From positions 248,482 to 312,481 of the forward strand of contig NZ_MOXD01000004.1 of assembly GCF_001976145.1 (NCBI RefSeq): a stretch of DNA of 64,000 bases, read 5' to 3'. Of the stretch, positions 32,857 to 43,597 are shown in pieces. The stretch is from Serratia oryzae. GTDB lineage: Bacteria > Pseudomonadota > Gammaproteobacteria > Enterobacterales > Enterobacteriaceae. The notes under the pieces are model-generated. The model did no database searches. It worked only from the letters and a program-made list of their open reading frames with translations, and was not told the origin of the DNA. Within the stretch, counting starts at the first letter, position 1; every line of letters begins with the position of its first letter. The position numbers were made by a program, and so were the translations under genes.

Positions 32857-34092
32857 TTAGGCCTGGGGTTCCTGCGTTTTTTTCCATTCTGCCAGTGCCT
32901 GCTGGCGGCGGCGTTTGACCTCATCGCGGATCGCCAAGCCTTGCAGGCCGCTGTCAACCACCTCTTTAACCGAGACAGTGTTGGCTATCTGATACGCCTG
33001 GCGCAGATAATCCCCTTGTGGATAAGGGTTGTTTTCAAAACCGGCACGGCCACGGGCATCGGCCTCACTGGAGAGGATCATCTGTTCCAGCCGCTGCGGC
33101 TTGCGCCACACGTCAATGGCATCAAACAGCTTTAGCAGGGTTTCTGGGCGCAGTTTATTCACCGTGTGGATCAGATCGTGGTATTCAGCCACCAGCTTGG
33201 CCAACTCGCGCACGGGATTGGGCACGCGCAGCCGCTTGCACAGTGCTTCGACCAGTTTCACCCCGGCTGGCCCGTGGCCATAGTGATGAGGCCACAGTTC
33301 TGGCGGCGTCTTGCCCTTACCGAGATCGTGGCACAGGGCAGCAAAGCGGATATCCACTTCAGGGCTGAGCTGCGTGGCAATGGCCAGCGTCATCAGCGTA
33401 TGCACACCGGTATCGATCTCCGGGTGCCATTTCTCAGGCGCAGGCACGCCAAACAGCGCGTCGATTTCTGGGAACAGCACCTGCAGTGCACCACAGTCAC
33501 GCAGTACCTGGAAGTAAACCTGTGGGCTTTGGCTTTGCAGCGCTTTCTCGGTTTCTTTCCACACGCGCTCGGCCGTCAGTGCCGCCAACTCGCCGCTCTC
33601 TGCCATCTGCCGCATCAGTGCGCTGGTTTCTGGTGCCACGCTAAAGCCCAAATGGGCAAAGCGGGCGGCGAAGCGCGCCACGCGCAGTACGCGCAGAGGG
33701 TCTTCGCCAAAGGCCGCGGAAACGTGGCGTAACACCCGTGCTGTAAGATCGGCCTGGCCGTGGTAAGGGTCGATCAATGCGCCATCGGCAGCCTGCGCTA
33801 TGGCGTTGATGGTGAGATCGCGTCGCAGCAGATCGTCTTCCAGCGTCACGTCCGGCGCGGCATAGCAGGTAAAACCGGTATAGCCCTGGCCGGATTTGCG
33901 CTCTGTGCGCGCCAATGCATACTCTTCATGGGTTTCTGGGTTGAGAAATACCGGGAAGTCTTTACCCACCTGCTGGTAGCCGCGTGCCAGTAGATCGTCA
34001 GGCGTTGCGCCGACCACCACCCAGTCGCGATCGACCACCGGTATATTGAGCAGATTGTCGCGGACGGCACCGCCGACCAGGTAAATCTTCAC
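32857..34092 (-). CDS. cca: Multifunctional CCA-adding enzyme
   Basis: Adds and repairs the CCA end of tRNAs. 411 residues. The nucleotidyltransferase head has GGAVRDNLL and the acidic DRDW pair; the nucleotide-recognition motif and [12 protein letters not shown] follow. A C-terminal HD domain ([14 protein letters not shown]) adds phosphatase and phosphodiesterase activity, typical of gamma-proteobacteria. Sits upstream of ygiM on the same strand in reading order. Confidence 0.97.
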   Translation of the reverse strand: MKIYLVGGAVRDNLLNIPVVDRDWVVVGATPDDLLARGYQQVGKDFPVFLNPETHEEYALARTERKSGQGYTGFTCYAAPDVTLEDDLLRRDLTINAIAQAADGALIDPYHGQADLTARVLRHVSAAFGEDPLRVLRVARFAARFAHLGFSVAPETSALMRQMAESGELAALTAERVWKETEKALQSQSPQVYFQVLRDCGALQVLFPEIDALFGVPAPEKWHPEIDTGVHTLMTLAIATQLSPEVDIRFAALCHDLGKGKTPPELWPHHYGHGPAGVKLVEALCKRLRVPNPVRELAKLVAEYHDLIHTVNKLRPETLLKLFDAIDVWRKPQRLEQMILSSEADARGRAGFENNPYPQGDYLRQAYQIANTVSVKEVVDSGLQGLAIRDEVKRRRQQALAEWKKTQEPQA

Positions 34093-34164
34093 GGTTTAAC
34101 TCCTGAATATATTGGATGGCTGGTTTTATCAGATTACATCAATTGGCGGGCAGATGCTGAGGCC

Positions 34165-34190
34165 AATAAAAATGGCGCCCGCAGGCGCCT
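34165..34190 (-). terminator. Terminator after ygiM
   Basis: Minus-strand GGCGCC-tgcg-GGCGCC followed by ATTTTTATTGG, 20 bases past the ygiM stop. Confidence 0.8.
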
Positions 34191-34209
34191 GAGCTGGCTG
34201 AGAATGAGA

Positions 34210-34827
34210 TCAGTTCATCCAGCGATTATTTTTACGGCGCGGAACCAGGCGCGGAAGCAGCAGACCAAGCAACAGGCCAGCACCGGCAACGCCGCCGCCG
34301 TACAGGAACCATTGCAGAATAATCGTGCGCTGTTTGTCGTCGAGTTGCAGATTAACCGCGTTCACCTTCTTCTGGGCGACAACCAGCTGATTTTTCAGAT
34401 CCTGGTTTTCCTGCCGCAGACCATTGATGGTGCTGTCGCTGGCGGCCACTTTTTGCTGCATTTCGGCGGTGCGCTGATTCCAGCTGTTATCGATATTGGC
34501 TAATTTATCGGTCAGGGTTTTCACCTGCTGCTCCAGTTCCGGCACCTGAGTTCGCAGGCTTGGCGTCTGGCTCAACTGATCCAGTTGGATCCACACGGTG
34601 CGCCCTTTCGAGTCACGGATCTGACCATAGCTGTTGTTTTCGTTCACGCTCAGCAGCGTCACTTCTTCACCGGCGTTCAAAGTCCCTACAATACGATATT
34701 GCGTACCAGGGCCGCTGTGGACATAAGTGTTTAATTCATCGGAGATATAGCGCTTATCTTCGGCATGTGCGCCCCAAGTGATGCTGAAGCTCAGCACGGC
34801 AAGGCAAATCAGGCGTAATTTCTGCAT
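34210..34827 (-). CDS. ygiM: SH3-domain membrane protein YgiM
   Basis: 205 residues. Signal peptide (MQKLRLICLAVLSFSITWG, cleavage near AHA-ED), a bacterial SH3 domain (YVHSGPGTQYRIVGTLNAGE...GRTVWIQLDQL), a coiled coil (about residues 90-165) and one C-terminal membrane span followed by a basic tail (PRLVPRRKNNRW). Probably in the periplasm anchored to the inner membrane. Function not established; divergent from ygiF, as in E. coli. Confidence 0.93.
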   Translation of the reverse strand: MQKLRLICLAVLSFSITWGAHAEDKRYISDELNTYVHSGPGTQYRIVGTLNAGEEVTLLSVNENNSYGQIRDSKGRTVWIQLDQLSQTPSLRTQVPELEQQVKTLTDKLANIDNSWNQRTAEMQQKVAASDSTINGLRQENQDLKNQLVVAQKKVNAVNLQLDDKQRTIILQWFLYGGGVAGAGLLLGLLLPRLVPRRKNNRWMN

Positions 34828-35092
34828 GAGTTAATCGTTTCTAGGTGAATTAATGGAACGATAGTAGAGCGTTCAGTCTGATGGCGCAACGCCAAAACCG
34901 GAATGAGAACACTCTTAGTATCACGGATTCCGTGCGTTGCGTGGCATTTTATAGCCTAACAGGTTTTTTCTACAGTCGGCAGAGTCAAGCCGGTGGGAAT
35001 CGCGGTAAGATACTCACCATTGTGTGTTCGTGGCCGGCTGACTCCGCCACCGTGAAGCCTCACGGTAGTGCCTAACCTATTGGTGTAAAAGA

Positions 35093-36403
35093 ATGATGAG
35101 CGTTGAAATAGAACTGAAGTTTATTGTTTCCCCTGAAGCGATCGCTGGCCTTCCCGCACGGCTGGCCGCTTGGCCGCATCAGCATTCTGCACCGCAGAAG
35201 TTGACCAATATTTACTTCGAAACCGCCGACAATTTCCTGCGTAGCCATGATATGGGCCTGCGTATCCGTGGTTTCGACGACAGCTATGAAATGACCATCA
35301 AAACTGCAGGTTCGGTGGTGGGTGGCCTGCACCAGCGGCCAGAGTACAACGTTGCCATCAGCAAGCCGGTGTTGGCCTTGAAAAAGTTCCCGGCAGACAT
35401 CTGGCCGGAAGGCTGCAAGCTGGCCCCATTGCAAAAGGCGCTGCAGCCGCTGTTCCGTACCGACTTTGTGCGTGAGAAGTGGGTGGTCACTTACGGTGAG
35501 AGCGAGATTGAGATTGCGTTTGATCAGGGTGAGGTTAGCGCAGGGGAACTGAGGGAAACGCTGTGTGAAGTTGAACTGGAACTGAAGCAGGGCGAAGCCC
35601 GCGATCTGCTGGCTTTGGCAACGGCCTTAGCGGAACAGGGTGGGCTGCGCCAAGGCAGCCTAAGTAAAGCCGCGCGGGGCTATCATCTGGCGCAGGGCAA
35701 TGCCGAACGTGAGCGTCGCCCGTTGGCGGTGCTGAAACCGGCCGCCAAATCCACGGTTGAACAGGGCATGGTGGCGGCCTTTGAGCTGGCGCTGAGCCAT
35801 TGGCAGTATCACGAAGAACTGTGGCTGCGCGGCGATAAACAGGCACGCCGTGCGGTCATGGAAGCGATCGCCTTGATTCGGCAGGCATTGGTGATTTTTG
35901 GCGGCCTGGTGCCGCGCAAGGCCAGTGCCGATCTGCGCGCCCGCCTGACGGCGCTGGAGCCGTTGCTGGAGGATAAAACCACCGAGCCCCAGGTGCTGTG
36001 CTACAGCGCAGAGTACCTGCAATGTAAGTTGGCGCTCACATCATGGCTGATGACCGGCGCATGGCGGCCATTTATTGATGCCAAGTCACAGGCTAAGCTG
36101 GACGGCTCATTCAAGCGTTTCAGCGATATCATGCTGGGGCGCTGCGCTGCCGATCTGAAAGAAGCCTTTACGCGCACTCTGAATGAAGATGAATATCAGG
36201 AGCAGTTGCCGCGTTTGACGCGTCAGGTGCTGGCTTTCATGCTGCTTTCCGGTGCCTACCCGGACAGCGAATCCGCGCCCTATATTGACAGCTGGCGCGA
36301 GCTGCAACTGGCGGTCGCGGAGCGCCGTCAGGGTTGGTATGAAGGCTGCCGCAAGCAGGCTTTATCCCATGCGCCATTTTGGTTGAATGGTGCCGTTCGT
36401 TAA
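35093..36403 (+). CDS. ygiF: Inorganic triphosphatase, CYTH-CHAD protein
   Basis: 436 residues. The N-terminal CYTH domain (IELKFIVSPEAIAGLPARL, with the ExExK opening and the EVELELKQG strand) hydrolyses tripolyphosphate. The C-terminal CHAD domain is helical with conserved basic residues and binds polyphosphate in relatives. ATGs at 35093 and 35096 are both usable. Followed by glnE after a short hairpin, with which it is likely co-transcribed. Confidence 0.95.
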   Translation: MMSVEIELKFIVSPEAIAGLPARLAAWPHQHSAPQKLTNIYFETADNFLRSHDMGLRIRGFDDSYEMTIKTAGSVVGGLHQRPEYNVAISKPVLALKKFPADIWPEGCKLAPLQKALQPLFRTDFVREKWVVTYGESEIEIAFDQGEVSAGELRETLCEVELELKQGEARDLLALATALAEQGGLRQGSLSKAARGYHLAQGNAERERRPLAVLKPAAKSTVEQGMVAAFELALSHWQYHEELWLRGDKQARRAVMEAIALIRQALVIFGGLVPRKASADLRARLTALEPLLEDKTTEPQVLCYSAEYLQCKLALTSWLMTGAWRPFIDAKSQAKLDGSFKRFSDIMLGRCAADLKEAFTRTLNEDEYQEQLPRLTRQVLAFMLLSGAYPDSESAPYIDSWRELQLAVAERRQGWYEGCRKQALSHAPFWLNGAVR

Positions 36404-36411
36404 CTACCATC

Positions 36412-36436
36412 GCGGGCCTGCTCGCTTGCAGGCCGC
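36412..36436 (+). terminator. Stem-loop between ygiF and glnE
   Basis: GGCCTGC-tcgctt-GCAGGCC with flanking bases also pairable. No T tract, so probably a processing or stability hairpin in the ygiF-glnE message. Confidence 0.5.
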
Positions 36437-36454
36437 AGAATAGGTCACTCACTT

Positions 36455-39292
36455 ATGTTGCCACTCTCTGCTGCGTTACAGGTTCAGGCACAGGATATCG
36501 TGCAGCGATTTCAGGAAACTCAAGGCGCTGAGGTGCTGCTCAGTGCTGCGGAACAGGCTGTTTTGGCGTCGAGCGATTTTGTCAGAGACATGTTGCTTGG
36601 CCACCCCGAGTGGCTGGAAAGGCTGCGCCAGCAGCCACCGGTTCCGGAAGAGTGGCAGCACTATGCGGCCTGGTTGCAGGACGAGTTGGAAGAGGTGCGC
36701 GACGAAACACGGTTGATGCAGGTTCTGCGCCTGTTTCGCCGCGAGAGCCTGGTGCGTATTGCCTGGGCGCAGGCCCAACAGCTTTGCACCACAGAGCAAA
36801 CCTTGCAGCAGTTGAGCGCGTTAGCAGAAACGCTGATCGTCAGCGCCCGGGATTGGCTCTACCAGACCTGTTGCCGTGAGTGGGGCACCCCTTGCAATGC
36901 CGCAGGCGTGCCGCAACCGCTGCTGATCCTGGGGATGGGCAAGCTGGGGGGCGGTGAGCTGAATTTCTCTTCGGATATCGACCTGATCTTTGTTTACCCG
37001 GAAAATGGCCAGACGCAAGGCGGCAGGCGTGAGCTGGACAACGCCCAGTTCTTCACCCGTTTGGGGCAGCGGCTGATCAAGGCGCTGGATCAGCAAACTA
37101 TCGACGGCTTTGTCTACCGGGTGGATATGCGCCTGCGGCCGTTTGGTGACAGTGGCCCGCTGGTGATGAGCTTTGCCGCGCTGGAGGATTACTACCAGGA
37201 GCAGGGGCGCGATTGGGAACGTTATGCCATGGTGAAAGCACGCCTGATGGGCGGCTCTGAAGATCCCTACAGCCAGGAACTGCGTAACACGCTGCGGCCA
37301 TTCGTGTTCCGCCGCTATATCGATTTCAGCGTGATCCAGTCGTTGCGCAATATGAAAGGCATGATTGCCCGTGAAGTGCGGCGGCGCGGGCTGAAGGACA
37401 ATATCAAACTGGGTGCCGGTGGCATCCGCGAAATTGAATTTATCACCCAGGTATTCCAACTGATCCGCGGCGGGCGCGAACCCAGCCTGCAGGGGCGTGC
37501 GCTACTGCCCACCTTGCAGGCGGTGGGGGAACTGGGGCTGCTGACGCCGCAGCAGGTGGCCGAGTTGAGCGCCAGTTATCTGTTCCTACGGCGGTTGGAA
37601 AACCTGCTCCAGGCGATTGCCGATCAGCAAACGCAAACATTGCCGCAGGATGCGCTGGATCAGGCGCGCCTCGCCTGGGGGATGGATCAGCCCGATTGGC
37701 CAGCACTGCTGGCGGCACTGGAGGCACAGATGCAGAATGTGCGCGCCGTGTTTGATGACCTGATCGGCGACGATAGCCCCGATGTAGGCGAAGATCCCAA
37801 CTATCAGCACTATCATAGCCTGTGGCAGGACGATCTGGACGAAAACGAACTCACGCCGCTGACGCCGCATCTGACCGAAGAACCCCGCCGCCAGATGTTG
37901 CGTACGATCGCTGAATTCCGTCGTGACGTGGACAAACGCACCATCGGCCCGCGTGGCCGCGATGTGCTGGATCAACTGATGCCGCGCCTGCTGGCGGAGG
38001 TCTGCCCGCGCGGCGACGCGCCCACCGCGCTGGTGCGTTTGACCCAACTGTTACTGAGCATTGTCACCCGCACCACCTATCTGGAGCTGCTGGTGGAGTA
38101 TCAGGCCGCTCTCAGCCATCTGATCCGCCTGTGTGCGGCCTCGCCGATGGTGGCCAGCCAACTGGCGCGCTATCCACTGTTGCTGGATGAACTGCTGGAT
38201 CCTGCCACGCTATACCAGCCGGTGGCGCTGGATGCCTATCGTAGTGAACTGCGCCAGTACCGCCTGCGCGTGCCGGAAGACGACGAAGAACAGCAACTGG
38301 AAGCGCTGCGGCAGTTCAAGCAGGCGCAGCAGTTGCGTATTGCCGCAGCGGACATCGCCGAAGCGCTGCCGGTAATGAAAGTGAGCGATCACTTAACCTA
38401 TCTGGCAGAAGCGATCATTGATGCGGTGGTGCAACAGGCGTGGAAAGACATGGTGGCGCGCTACGGCCAGCCAACTCACCTGCATGAACGGGAAGGGCGC
38501 GGTTTTGCGGTGATTGGCTACGGCAAGCTGGGGGGTTGGGAGTTGGGTTACAGTTCCGATCTCGATCTCGTATTCCTGCTCGACTGCCCGCCGGAGGTGA
38601 TGACCGATGGCGCACGCTGTATCGATGGCCGTCAGTTCTACCTGCGCCTGGCCCAGCGCGTGATGCATCTGTTCAGCACCCGTACTTCTTCTGGCATTCT
38701 TTATGAAGTGGATGCACGCCTGCGCCCTTCCGGGGCCGCCGGGATGCTGGTCAGCACCGTCGAGGCGTTCGCCGATTATCAGCATAACGAGGCCTGGACC
38801 TGGGAGCATCAGGCTCTGGTGCGTGCGCGTATTGTATATGGTGATCCGGCGTTGCATCAGCAGTTTGACGCCATCCGCCACGAGATCCTGTGCAAAGCGC
38901 GTGAAGCAGAAAAGCTGCAGCAGGAAGTGCGTGAAATGCGCGAGAAAATGCGCAACCATCTGGGCAATAAACAGCGCGATCTGTTTGATATCAAAGCAGA
39001 CGAAGATGGCATCACCGACATCGAATTTATCGCCCAATATCTGGTATTACGTTATGCGAGTGCGGAACCACGCCTGACGCGTTGGTCCGATAACGTGCGC
39101 ATCTTCGAGCTGATGGCCAACTACGACATTATGCCGGAAGAGGAAGCGCGGGCGCTGACCCAGGCCTACGTCACCATGCGTGATGAAATTCACCATCTGG
39201 CCTTGCAGGAACATTCCAGCAAGGTCAGCAACCAGCTGTTTATGACGGAACGCGAGCAGGTGCGGGCCAGCTGGCAGAAATGGTTAAGTTAA
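36455..39292 (+). CDS. glnE: Glutamine synthetase adenylyltransferase/deadenylylase
   Basis: Controls glutamine synthetase by adding or removing AMP in response to PII. 945 residues, normal length. Two nucleotidyltransferase domains: the N-terminal deadenylylase with [20 protein letters not shown] near residue 170 and the C-terminal adenylylase with [19 protein letters not shown] near 695. Between them are the regulatory and linker helices. Located between ygiF and hldE as in other Enterobacterales. Confidence 0.97.
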   Translation: MLPLSAALQVQAQDIVQRFQETQGAEVLLSAAEQAVLASSDFVRDMLLGHPEWLERLRQQPPVPEEWQHYAAWLQDELEEVRDETRLMQVLRLFRRESLVRIAWAQAQQLCTTEQTLQQLSALAETLIVSARDWLYQTCCREWGTPCNAAGVPQPLLILGMGKLGGGELNFSSDIDLIFVYPENGQTQGGRRELDNAQFFTRLGQRLIKALDQQTIDGFVYRVDMRLRPFGDSGPLVMSFAALEDYYQEQGRDWERYAMVKARLMGGSEDPYSQELRNTLRPFVFRRYIDFSVIQSLRNMKGMIAREVRRRGLKDNIKLGAGGIREIEFITQVFQLIRGGREPSLQGRALLPTLQAVGELGLLTPQQVAELSASYLFLRRLENLLQAIADQQTQTLPQDALDQARLAWGMDQPDWPALLAALEAQMQNVRAVFDDLIGDDSPDVGEDPNYQHYHSLWQDDLDENELTPLTPHLTEEPRRQMLRTIAEFRRDVDKRTIGPRGRDVLDQLMPRLLAEVCPRGDAPTALVRLTQLLLSIVTRTTYLELLVEYQAALSHLIRLCAASPMVASQLARYPLLLDELLDPATLYQPVALDAYRSELRQYRLRVPEDDEEQQLEALRQFKQAQQLRIAAADIAEALPVMKVSDHLTYLAEAIIDAVVQQAWKDMVARYGQPTHLHEREGRGFAVIGYGKLGGWELGYSSDLDLVFLLDCPPEVMTDGARCIDGRQFYLRLAQRVMHLFSTRTSSGILYEVDARLRPSGAAGMLVSTVEAFADYQHNEAWTWEHQALVRARIVYGDPALHQQFDAIRHEILCKAREAEKLQQEVREMREKMRNHLGNKQRDLFDIKADEDGITDIEFIAQYLVLRYASAEPRLTRWSDNVRIFELMANYDIMPEEEARALTQAYVTMRDEIHHLALQEHSSKVSNQLFMTEREQVRASWQKWLS

Positions 39293-39370
39293 CCGGGTTA
39301 TTACGGGTATTACTGGCCGCTATGGTAATATCTGCCGAATTTATTTTTATGACTTGTTTGGAGTTATCGG

Positions 39371-40801
39371 ATGAAAGTTACACTGCCTGATTTTCGCCGT
39401 GCCGGTGTGCTGGTGGTTGGTGATGTCATGTTGGACCGCTATTGGTATGGGCCAACCAGCCGTATTTCACCGGAAGCGCCGGTGCCGGTGGTCAAGGTTG
39501 ATACCATTGAAGAGCGTCCCGGCGGTGCGGCTAACGTTGCGATGAACATCGCGTCACTCGGTGCCAATTCGCGCCTGGTGGGGCTGACCGGCATCGACGA
39601 TGCGGCGCGTGCGCTAAGTGCCAAGCTGAGCGAAGTCAACGTGCGTTGTGACTTTGTCTCGGTGCCGACGCACCCGACCATCACCAAGCTGCGCGTGCTT
39701 TCCCGCAACCAGCAGTTGATCCGCCTGGATTTCGAAGAAGGTTTCTCTAACGTCGATCCGCAGCCAATGCTGGAGCGCATCCAGCAGGCGTTGCCGCAGA
39801 TTGGCGCACTGGTGCTGTCGGACTACGGCAAAGGGGCGCTGAGCAAAGTGCAGGGCATGATCGCCCTGGCGCGAGCGGCTAACGTGCCGGTGCTGATCGA
39901 TCCAAAAGGCACCGACTTTGAGCGCTACCGTGGCGCGACGCTGCTGACGCCAAACCTGTCTGAGTTCGAAGCGGTAGTTGGCCATTGCAAAGATGACGAT
40001 GAACTGGTCGAACGCGGCATGAAGCTGGTGGCTGATTATGCGCTTTCAGCGTTGCTGGTCACCCGTTCCGAACAGGGGATGACGCTGTTGCAACCAGGCC
40101 ATGAGCCGTTGCATCTGCCAACGCAGGCGCAGGAAGTGTTCGATGTTACCGGTGCGGGGGATACGGTCATTGGCGTGCTGGCGGCGTCGCTGGCGGCAGG
40201 TAACTCGCTGGAGGAGTCTTGCTTCCTGGCGAACGCGGCGGCCGGCGTGGTGGTTGGCAAGCTGGGAACCTCCACCGTTTCGCCTATCGAGCTGGAAAAC
40301 GCCATTCGTGGCCGTGCCGAAACCGGTTTTGGCGTAATGACCGAAGCCGAACTGAAAAAGGCCGTGGCGCAGGCGCGGCAGCGCGGTGAAAAAGTGGTGA
40401 TGACCAACGGCATCTTTGACATTCTGCATGCTGGCCATGTTTCCTATCTGGCGAATGCGCGCAAGCTGGGCGATCGCCTGATCGTCGCGGTTAACAGCGA
40501 TGCTTCCACTAAACGCCTGAAAGGGGAAACGCGCCCGATCAACCCGTTAGAAAATCGTATGATCGTGCTGGGTGCCCTGGGGGCCGTGGACTGGGTGGTG
40601 CCGTTTGAAGAGGATACGCCGCAGCGCCTGATCGCCGACATCCTGCCAGATTTACTGGTCAAAGGCGGTGATTACAAGCCGCAGGACATTGCTGGTAGTG
40701 CCGAAGTCTGGGCCAACGGCGGTGAGGTGAAAGTGCTGAACTTTGAAGATGGGTTATCAACAACCAACATTATCAAAGCCATCAAAGATGGGCGTGATTA
40801 A
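39371..40801 (+). CDS. hldE: Bifunctional heptose-7-phosphate kinase / heptose-1-phosphate adenylyltransferase
   Basis: Makes ADP-heptose for the lipopolysaccharide inner core. 476 residues. The N-terminal ribokinase-like domain has [14 protein letters not shown] and the ATP/catalytic site [14 protein letters not shown]; the C-terminal cytidylyltransferase-like domain starts [19 protein letters not shown] at 39371 follows TTGGAG. Intact, so a full inner core is expected. Confidence 0.97.
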   Translation: MKVTLPDFRRAGVLVVGDVMLDRYWYGPTSRISPEAPVPVVKVDTIEERPGGAANVAMNIASLGANSRLVGLTGIDDAARALSAKLSEVNVRCDFVSVPTHPTITKLRVLSRNQQLIRLDFEEGFSNVDPQPMLERIQQALPQIGALVLSDYGKGALSKVQGMIALARAANVPVLIDPKGTDFERYRGATLLTPNLSEFEAVVGHCKDDDELVERGMKLVADYALSALLVTRSEQGMTLLQPGHEPLHLPTQAQEVFDVTGAGDTVIGVLAASLAAGNSLEESCFLANAAAGVVVGKLGTSTVSPIELENAIRGRAETGFGVMTEAELKKAVAQARQRGEKVVMTNGIFDILHAGHVSYLANARKLGDRLIVAVNSDASTKRLKGETRPINPLENRMIVLGALGAVDWVVPFEEDTPQRLIADILPDLLVKGGDYKPQDIAGSAEVWANGGEVKVLNFEDGLSTTNIIKAIKDGRD

Positions 40802-40819
40802 CGCCCAATAAGGCTTATC

Positions 40820-42073
40820 GTGAGTGGACTGAAGCAGGATCTGAGTTTGGCGCAGGGCGTTGGGCTGTTGTCCACTTCGCTGCTGGGGACCGGGGTGTTT
40901 GCTGTACCGGCACTGGCGGCGCAGGTCGCTGGAAATGACAGCCTGTGGGCCTGGCCGATACTGATTGCGCTGGTGTTTCCGATCGCTATTGCCTTTGCGG
41001 CGTTAGGCCGCCACTTCCCCAGCGCGGGCGGTGCGGCGCACTTTGTCGGTTTGGCCTTCGGGCCGCGTATGGCGAGAGTGACCGGCTGGCTGTTTCTCTC
41101 CGTGATCCCCGTTGGGTTGCCTGCCGCGTTGCAAATTGCGGCAGGTTTCTGGCAATCCGCGTTTGGCTGGAGTGCCAACGGTTTGCTGCTGGTGCAGATT
41201 GCCACGCTGGTGGTGATCTGGCTGCTCGGCACGCGCAGTGCCGGTTCCAGCGCCAATATTCAGACGCTGATTGCTATTCTGGTTGTTGCGTTGGTGGTGG
41301 CGATCTGGTGGAAAGGCGGCATTACGCCAGCACAGATCCCTTGGCCCGTGGTCAGCAACATTTCCCCGCCCAACATGTTCCACGCTTTGGCCGTGATGTT
41401 CTGGTGCTTCGTTGGGCTGGAAGCTTTTGCCCATCTGGCCACCGAATTCCGTAACTCTGAACGGGATTTCCCGCGCGCGCTGCTGATTGGCATGCTGGTG
41501 GCCGGTGCCGTCTACTGGGGCTGCACCGTGGCGGTGCTGCACTTTCATGCCTACGGTGCCGATCGCGCTGCCGCCGCTTCGCTGCCCGGCGTGGTTGTAC
41601 AACTGTTTGGCGAAAGCGCGCTGTGGATTGCCTGCATCATCGGTTATCTGGCGTGTTTTGCCAGCGTGAATATCTATACCCAGAGCTTTGCCCGCCTGGT
41701 GTGGTCGCAGGCTCAGGCCAAGCCATCAAGCGCGTTGGCCAAACTTTCCCCAGGCCGGGTGCCGGTGAATGCCTTGAGCGCAGTGGTGGGGTGCTGCCTG
41801 ATCTTTACTCTGCTGATCTATACCCTGAATCTACCGCTGGATACGCTGCTGGTGTATGCCAATGGGATTTTTGTGCTGATTTATCTGCTGTGTATGCTGG
41901 CCGGTTGCTGGATCCTGCCGGGGCGTGCGCGGCTGATGGCGGTGATTGGCTCAATATTGTGCCTGTTGCTGCTGGTGATTATCGGTTGGAAAAGCCTGTA
42001 TGCAGTGGTGATGCTGGCGCTGATCTGGCTGGTGCTGCCGCGCCGGGCACAGGTGGTCGTCAGGAAGGAATAA
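40820..42073 (+). CDS. yjeH: L-methionine/branched-chain amino acid exporter YjeH
   Basis: An APC-superfamily inner-membrane transporter. 417 residues with about twelve hydrophobic segments. The opening LAQGVGLLSTSLLGTGVFAVP is characteristic. GTG start at 40820. In E. coli the gene is elsewhere (near groE), but in Serratia and relatives this position is plausible. Follows hldE by 18 bases and may be read with it. Confidence 0.9.
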   Translation: MSGLKQDLSLAQGVGLLSTSLLGTGVFAVPALAAQVAGNDSLWAWPILIALVFPIAIAFAALGRHFPSAGGAAHFVGLAFGPRMARVTGWLFLSVIPVGLPAALQIAAGFWQSAFGWSANGLLLVQIATLVVIWLLGTRSAGSSANIQTLIAILVVALVVAIWWKGGITPAQIPWPVVSNISPPNMFHALAVMFWCFVGLEAFAHLATEFRNSERDFPRALLIGMLVAGAVYWGCTVAVLHFHAYGADRAAAASLPGVVVQLFGESALWIACIIGYLACFASVNIYTQSFARLVWSQAQAKPSSALAKLSPGRVPVNALSAVVGCCLIFTLLIYTLNLPLDTLLVYANGIFVLIYLLCMLAGCWILPGRARLMAVIGSILCLLLLVIIGWKSLYAVVMLALIWLVLPRRAQVVVRKE

Positions 42074-42092
42074 GGGCGCGTTGCGGCGCCCT
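42073..42092. terminator. Terminator between yjeH and ubiK
   Basis: AGGGCGC-gttgcg-GCGCCCT between convergent genes; tract after it is only partly T-rich. Confidence 0.6.
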
Positions 42093-42101
42093 CGATCACG
42101 T

Positions 42102-42377
42102 TTATTCGTCTTCTGGTTTGTTGGCTGGCGCGGCACTCTGCTTGCCTTCCAGCTCGGCCAAACGCTGCTCCAGCAACGCCAGCTTCTCGCGGGTGCGCAG
42201 CAGCACTTGAGTTTGCACGTCGAACTCTTCACGGTTAACCAGATCCAGCCGGGTTAGCTGCGCCTGCAGCACCTGACGGACCTTTTTCTCAACGTCTTCC
42301 CCGAATTCCCGTACGCCTTTAGGCAGAGATTCTTGTACCTGGCGTGCGATCTGTTCGATTTTTTTCGGGTCAATCAT
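42102..42377 (-). CDS. ubiK: Ubiquinone biosynthesis accessory factor UbiK
   Basis: 91 residues from ATG 42377 ([20 protein letters not shown]). An amphipathic N-terminal helix and a C-terminal coiled coil ([17 protein letters not shown]), as in YqiC/UbiK, which assists the Ubi complex at the membrane. The upstream in-frame extension lacks a ribosome site; AAGGG lies before the chosen start. Confidence 0.94.
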   Translation of the reverse strand: MIDPKKIEQIARQVQESLPKGVREFGEDVEKKVRQVLQAQLTRLDLVNREEFDVQTQVLLRTREKLALLEQRLAELEGKQSAAPANKPEDE

Positions 42378-42507
42378 GGCATTTCCCTTTCTGATATTGG
42401 GTGGCTGGTGCCTAGTGTAATGCGAGTTGCCTGCCGGATAAACCAATACTCTTCATCTCACCGCGTGGCTTGAAACACGAAGGTGATGGCGCTATAGTCG
42501 AGAGGCT

Positions 42508-42665
42508 TATTCTCAGGGCGGGGTGAAAGTCCCCACCGGCGGTAAATCACCTTCTACGGTGAAAGCCCGCGAGCGCTCAACTTCTCTCTTGAGGGAGGTT
42601 AGAGGTCAGCAGATCCGGTGTAATTCCGGGGCCGACGGTTATAGTCCGGATGGGAGAGAGTAACG
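42508..42665 (+). ncRNA. FMN riboswitch (RFN element)
   Basis: Classic RFN sequence: TCAGGGCGGGGTGAAAG, CCCCACCGGCGGTAAATC, AAAGCCCGCGAGCG, GGTCAGCAGATCCGGTG, TTCCGGGGCCGACGGT and TAGTCCGGATGGGAGAG. It lies in the ribB leader and lowers ribB expression when FMN is plentiful. Confidence 0.97.
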
Positions 42666-42702
42666 ACACCTGTCGGGCTTATGCCCGCTTGCGTTATTTT
42701 TT
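42661..42702 (+). terminator. Riboswitch expression platform terminator
   Basis: TAACG ... CGTTA encloses CGGGC-TTAT-GCCCG and is followed by TTTTTT. It would form when FMN is bound, with an alternative pairing in its absence. Confidence 0.8.
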
Positions 42703-42775
42703 CGGCTATGGTTATAGCCACTCCTCAAGCTAGCCCTGGTTCTGGTAATCCATAATATTAATGAGGTTTTTTACC

Positions 42776-43429
42776 ATGAATCAGACTCTACTTTCAGATT
42801 TCGGCACGCCAGCAGAACGCGTTGAACGCGCGCTCGACGCATTGCGCAACGGGCGCGGTGTGATGGTGCTCGATGATGAAAACCGTGAAAACGAAGGTGA
42901 TATGATCTTCGCCGCAGAAACCATGACCGTTGAGCAGATGGCGCTGACCATTCGCCACGGCAGCGGTATTGTGTGCCTGTGTATCACCGAAGATCGTCGC
43001 CAGCAGCTTGAGCTGCCGATGATGGTTACCAATAACTCCAGCCAGTTCCAAACGGCGTTTACCGTGACTATCGAAGCCGCACAGGGCGTGACGACAGGGG
43101 TATCGGCAACCGATCGCCTGACAACCATTCGCGCCGCGATTGCCGATCACGCCAAGCCGAGCGATTTAAGCCGCCCAGGCCACGTGTTCCCGCTGCGTGC
43201 CCAACCGGGTGGCGTATTGAGCCGCCGTGGCCACACCGAAGCGACGATCGACCTGGTCTCGATGGCCGGTTTCAAACCTGCCGGTGTGCTGTGTGAACTG
43301 ACCAACGATGACGGCAGCATGGCGCGCGCGCCGGAAGTGATCGAGTTCGCCAAACAGCACCAGATGGTTGTATTGACCATTGAAGATCTGGTGGCGTACC
43401 GTCAGGCGCAGGAAAAGAAAGCCAGCTGA
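42776..43429 (+). CDS. ribB: 3,4-dihydroxy-2-butanone-4-phosphate synthase
   Basis: First step of the pentose branch of riboflavin synthesis. 217 residues from ATG 42776. Conserved active site: [11 protein letters not shown], then [23 protein letters not shown]. It stands alone without a GTP cyclohydrolase II domain, as in E. coli. Controlled by the riboswitch upstream. Confidence 0.97.
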   Translation: MNQTLLSDFGTPAERVERALDALRNGRGVMVLDDENRENEGDMIFAAETMTVEQMALTIRHGSGIVCLCITEDRRQQLELPMMVTNNSSQFQTAFTVTIEAAQGVTTGVSATDRLTTIRAAIADHAKPSDLSRPGHVFPLRAQPGGVLSRRGHTEATIDLVSMAGFKPAGVLCELTNDDGSMARAPEVIEFAKQHQMVVLTIEDLVAYRQAQEKKAS

Positions 43430-43445
43430 TTGGCTGAAAAGAGGT

Positions 43446-43593
43446 AAAAAGCCGCGTGTGTCGCGTAATGCTTGTCAGTTAAGGCTAACCAGTTCCCTCT
43501 CCCTTGGGGAGAGGGGGCGGCTCCTTTAGCAATTGCACACAATTATGCAGTTTTGCGTTTAACTGACCGGCATTACGCGTGTCGCGGCTTTTT
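43446..43593. repeat. 148-bp palindromic (MITE-like) element between ribB and zupT
   Basis: The outer 35-37 bases are an inverted repeat (AAAAAGCCGCG...GTCAGTTAA against TTAACTGAC...CGCGGCTTTTT, few mismatches). The interior carries ccctctccc-ttgg-ggagaggg and less ordered DNA. It may fold into one long hairpin and serve as a bidirectional terminator for the convergent genes. REP-like relatives of the core are at 58690-58745 and 63680-63730. Confidence 0.75.
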
Positions 43594-43597
43594 CTTA

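Noticed and set aside
41623..42210. 195-codon plus-strand frame overlapping yjeH
   Set aside because: Out of phase with the membrane-protein gene and lacking hydrophobic pattern or ribosome site.
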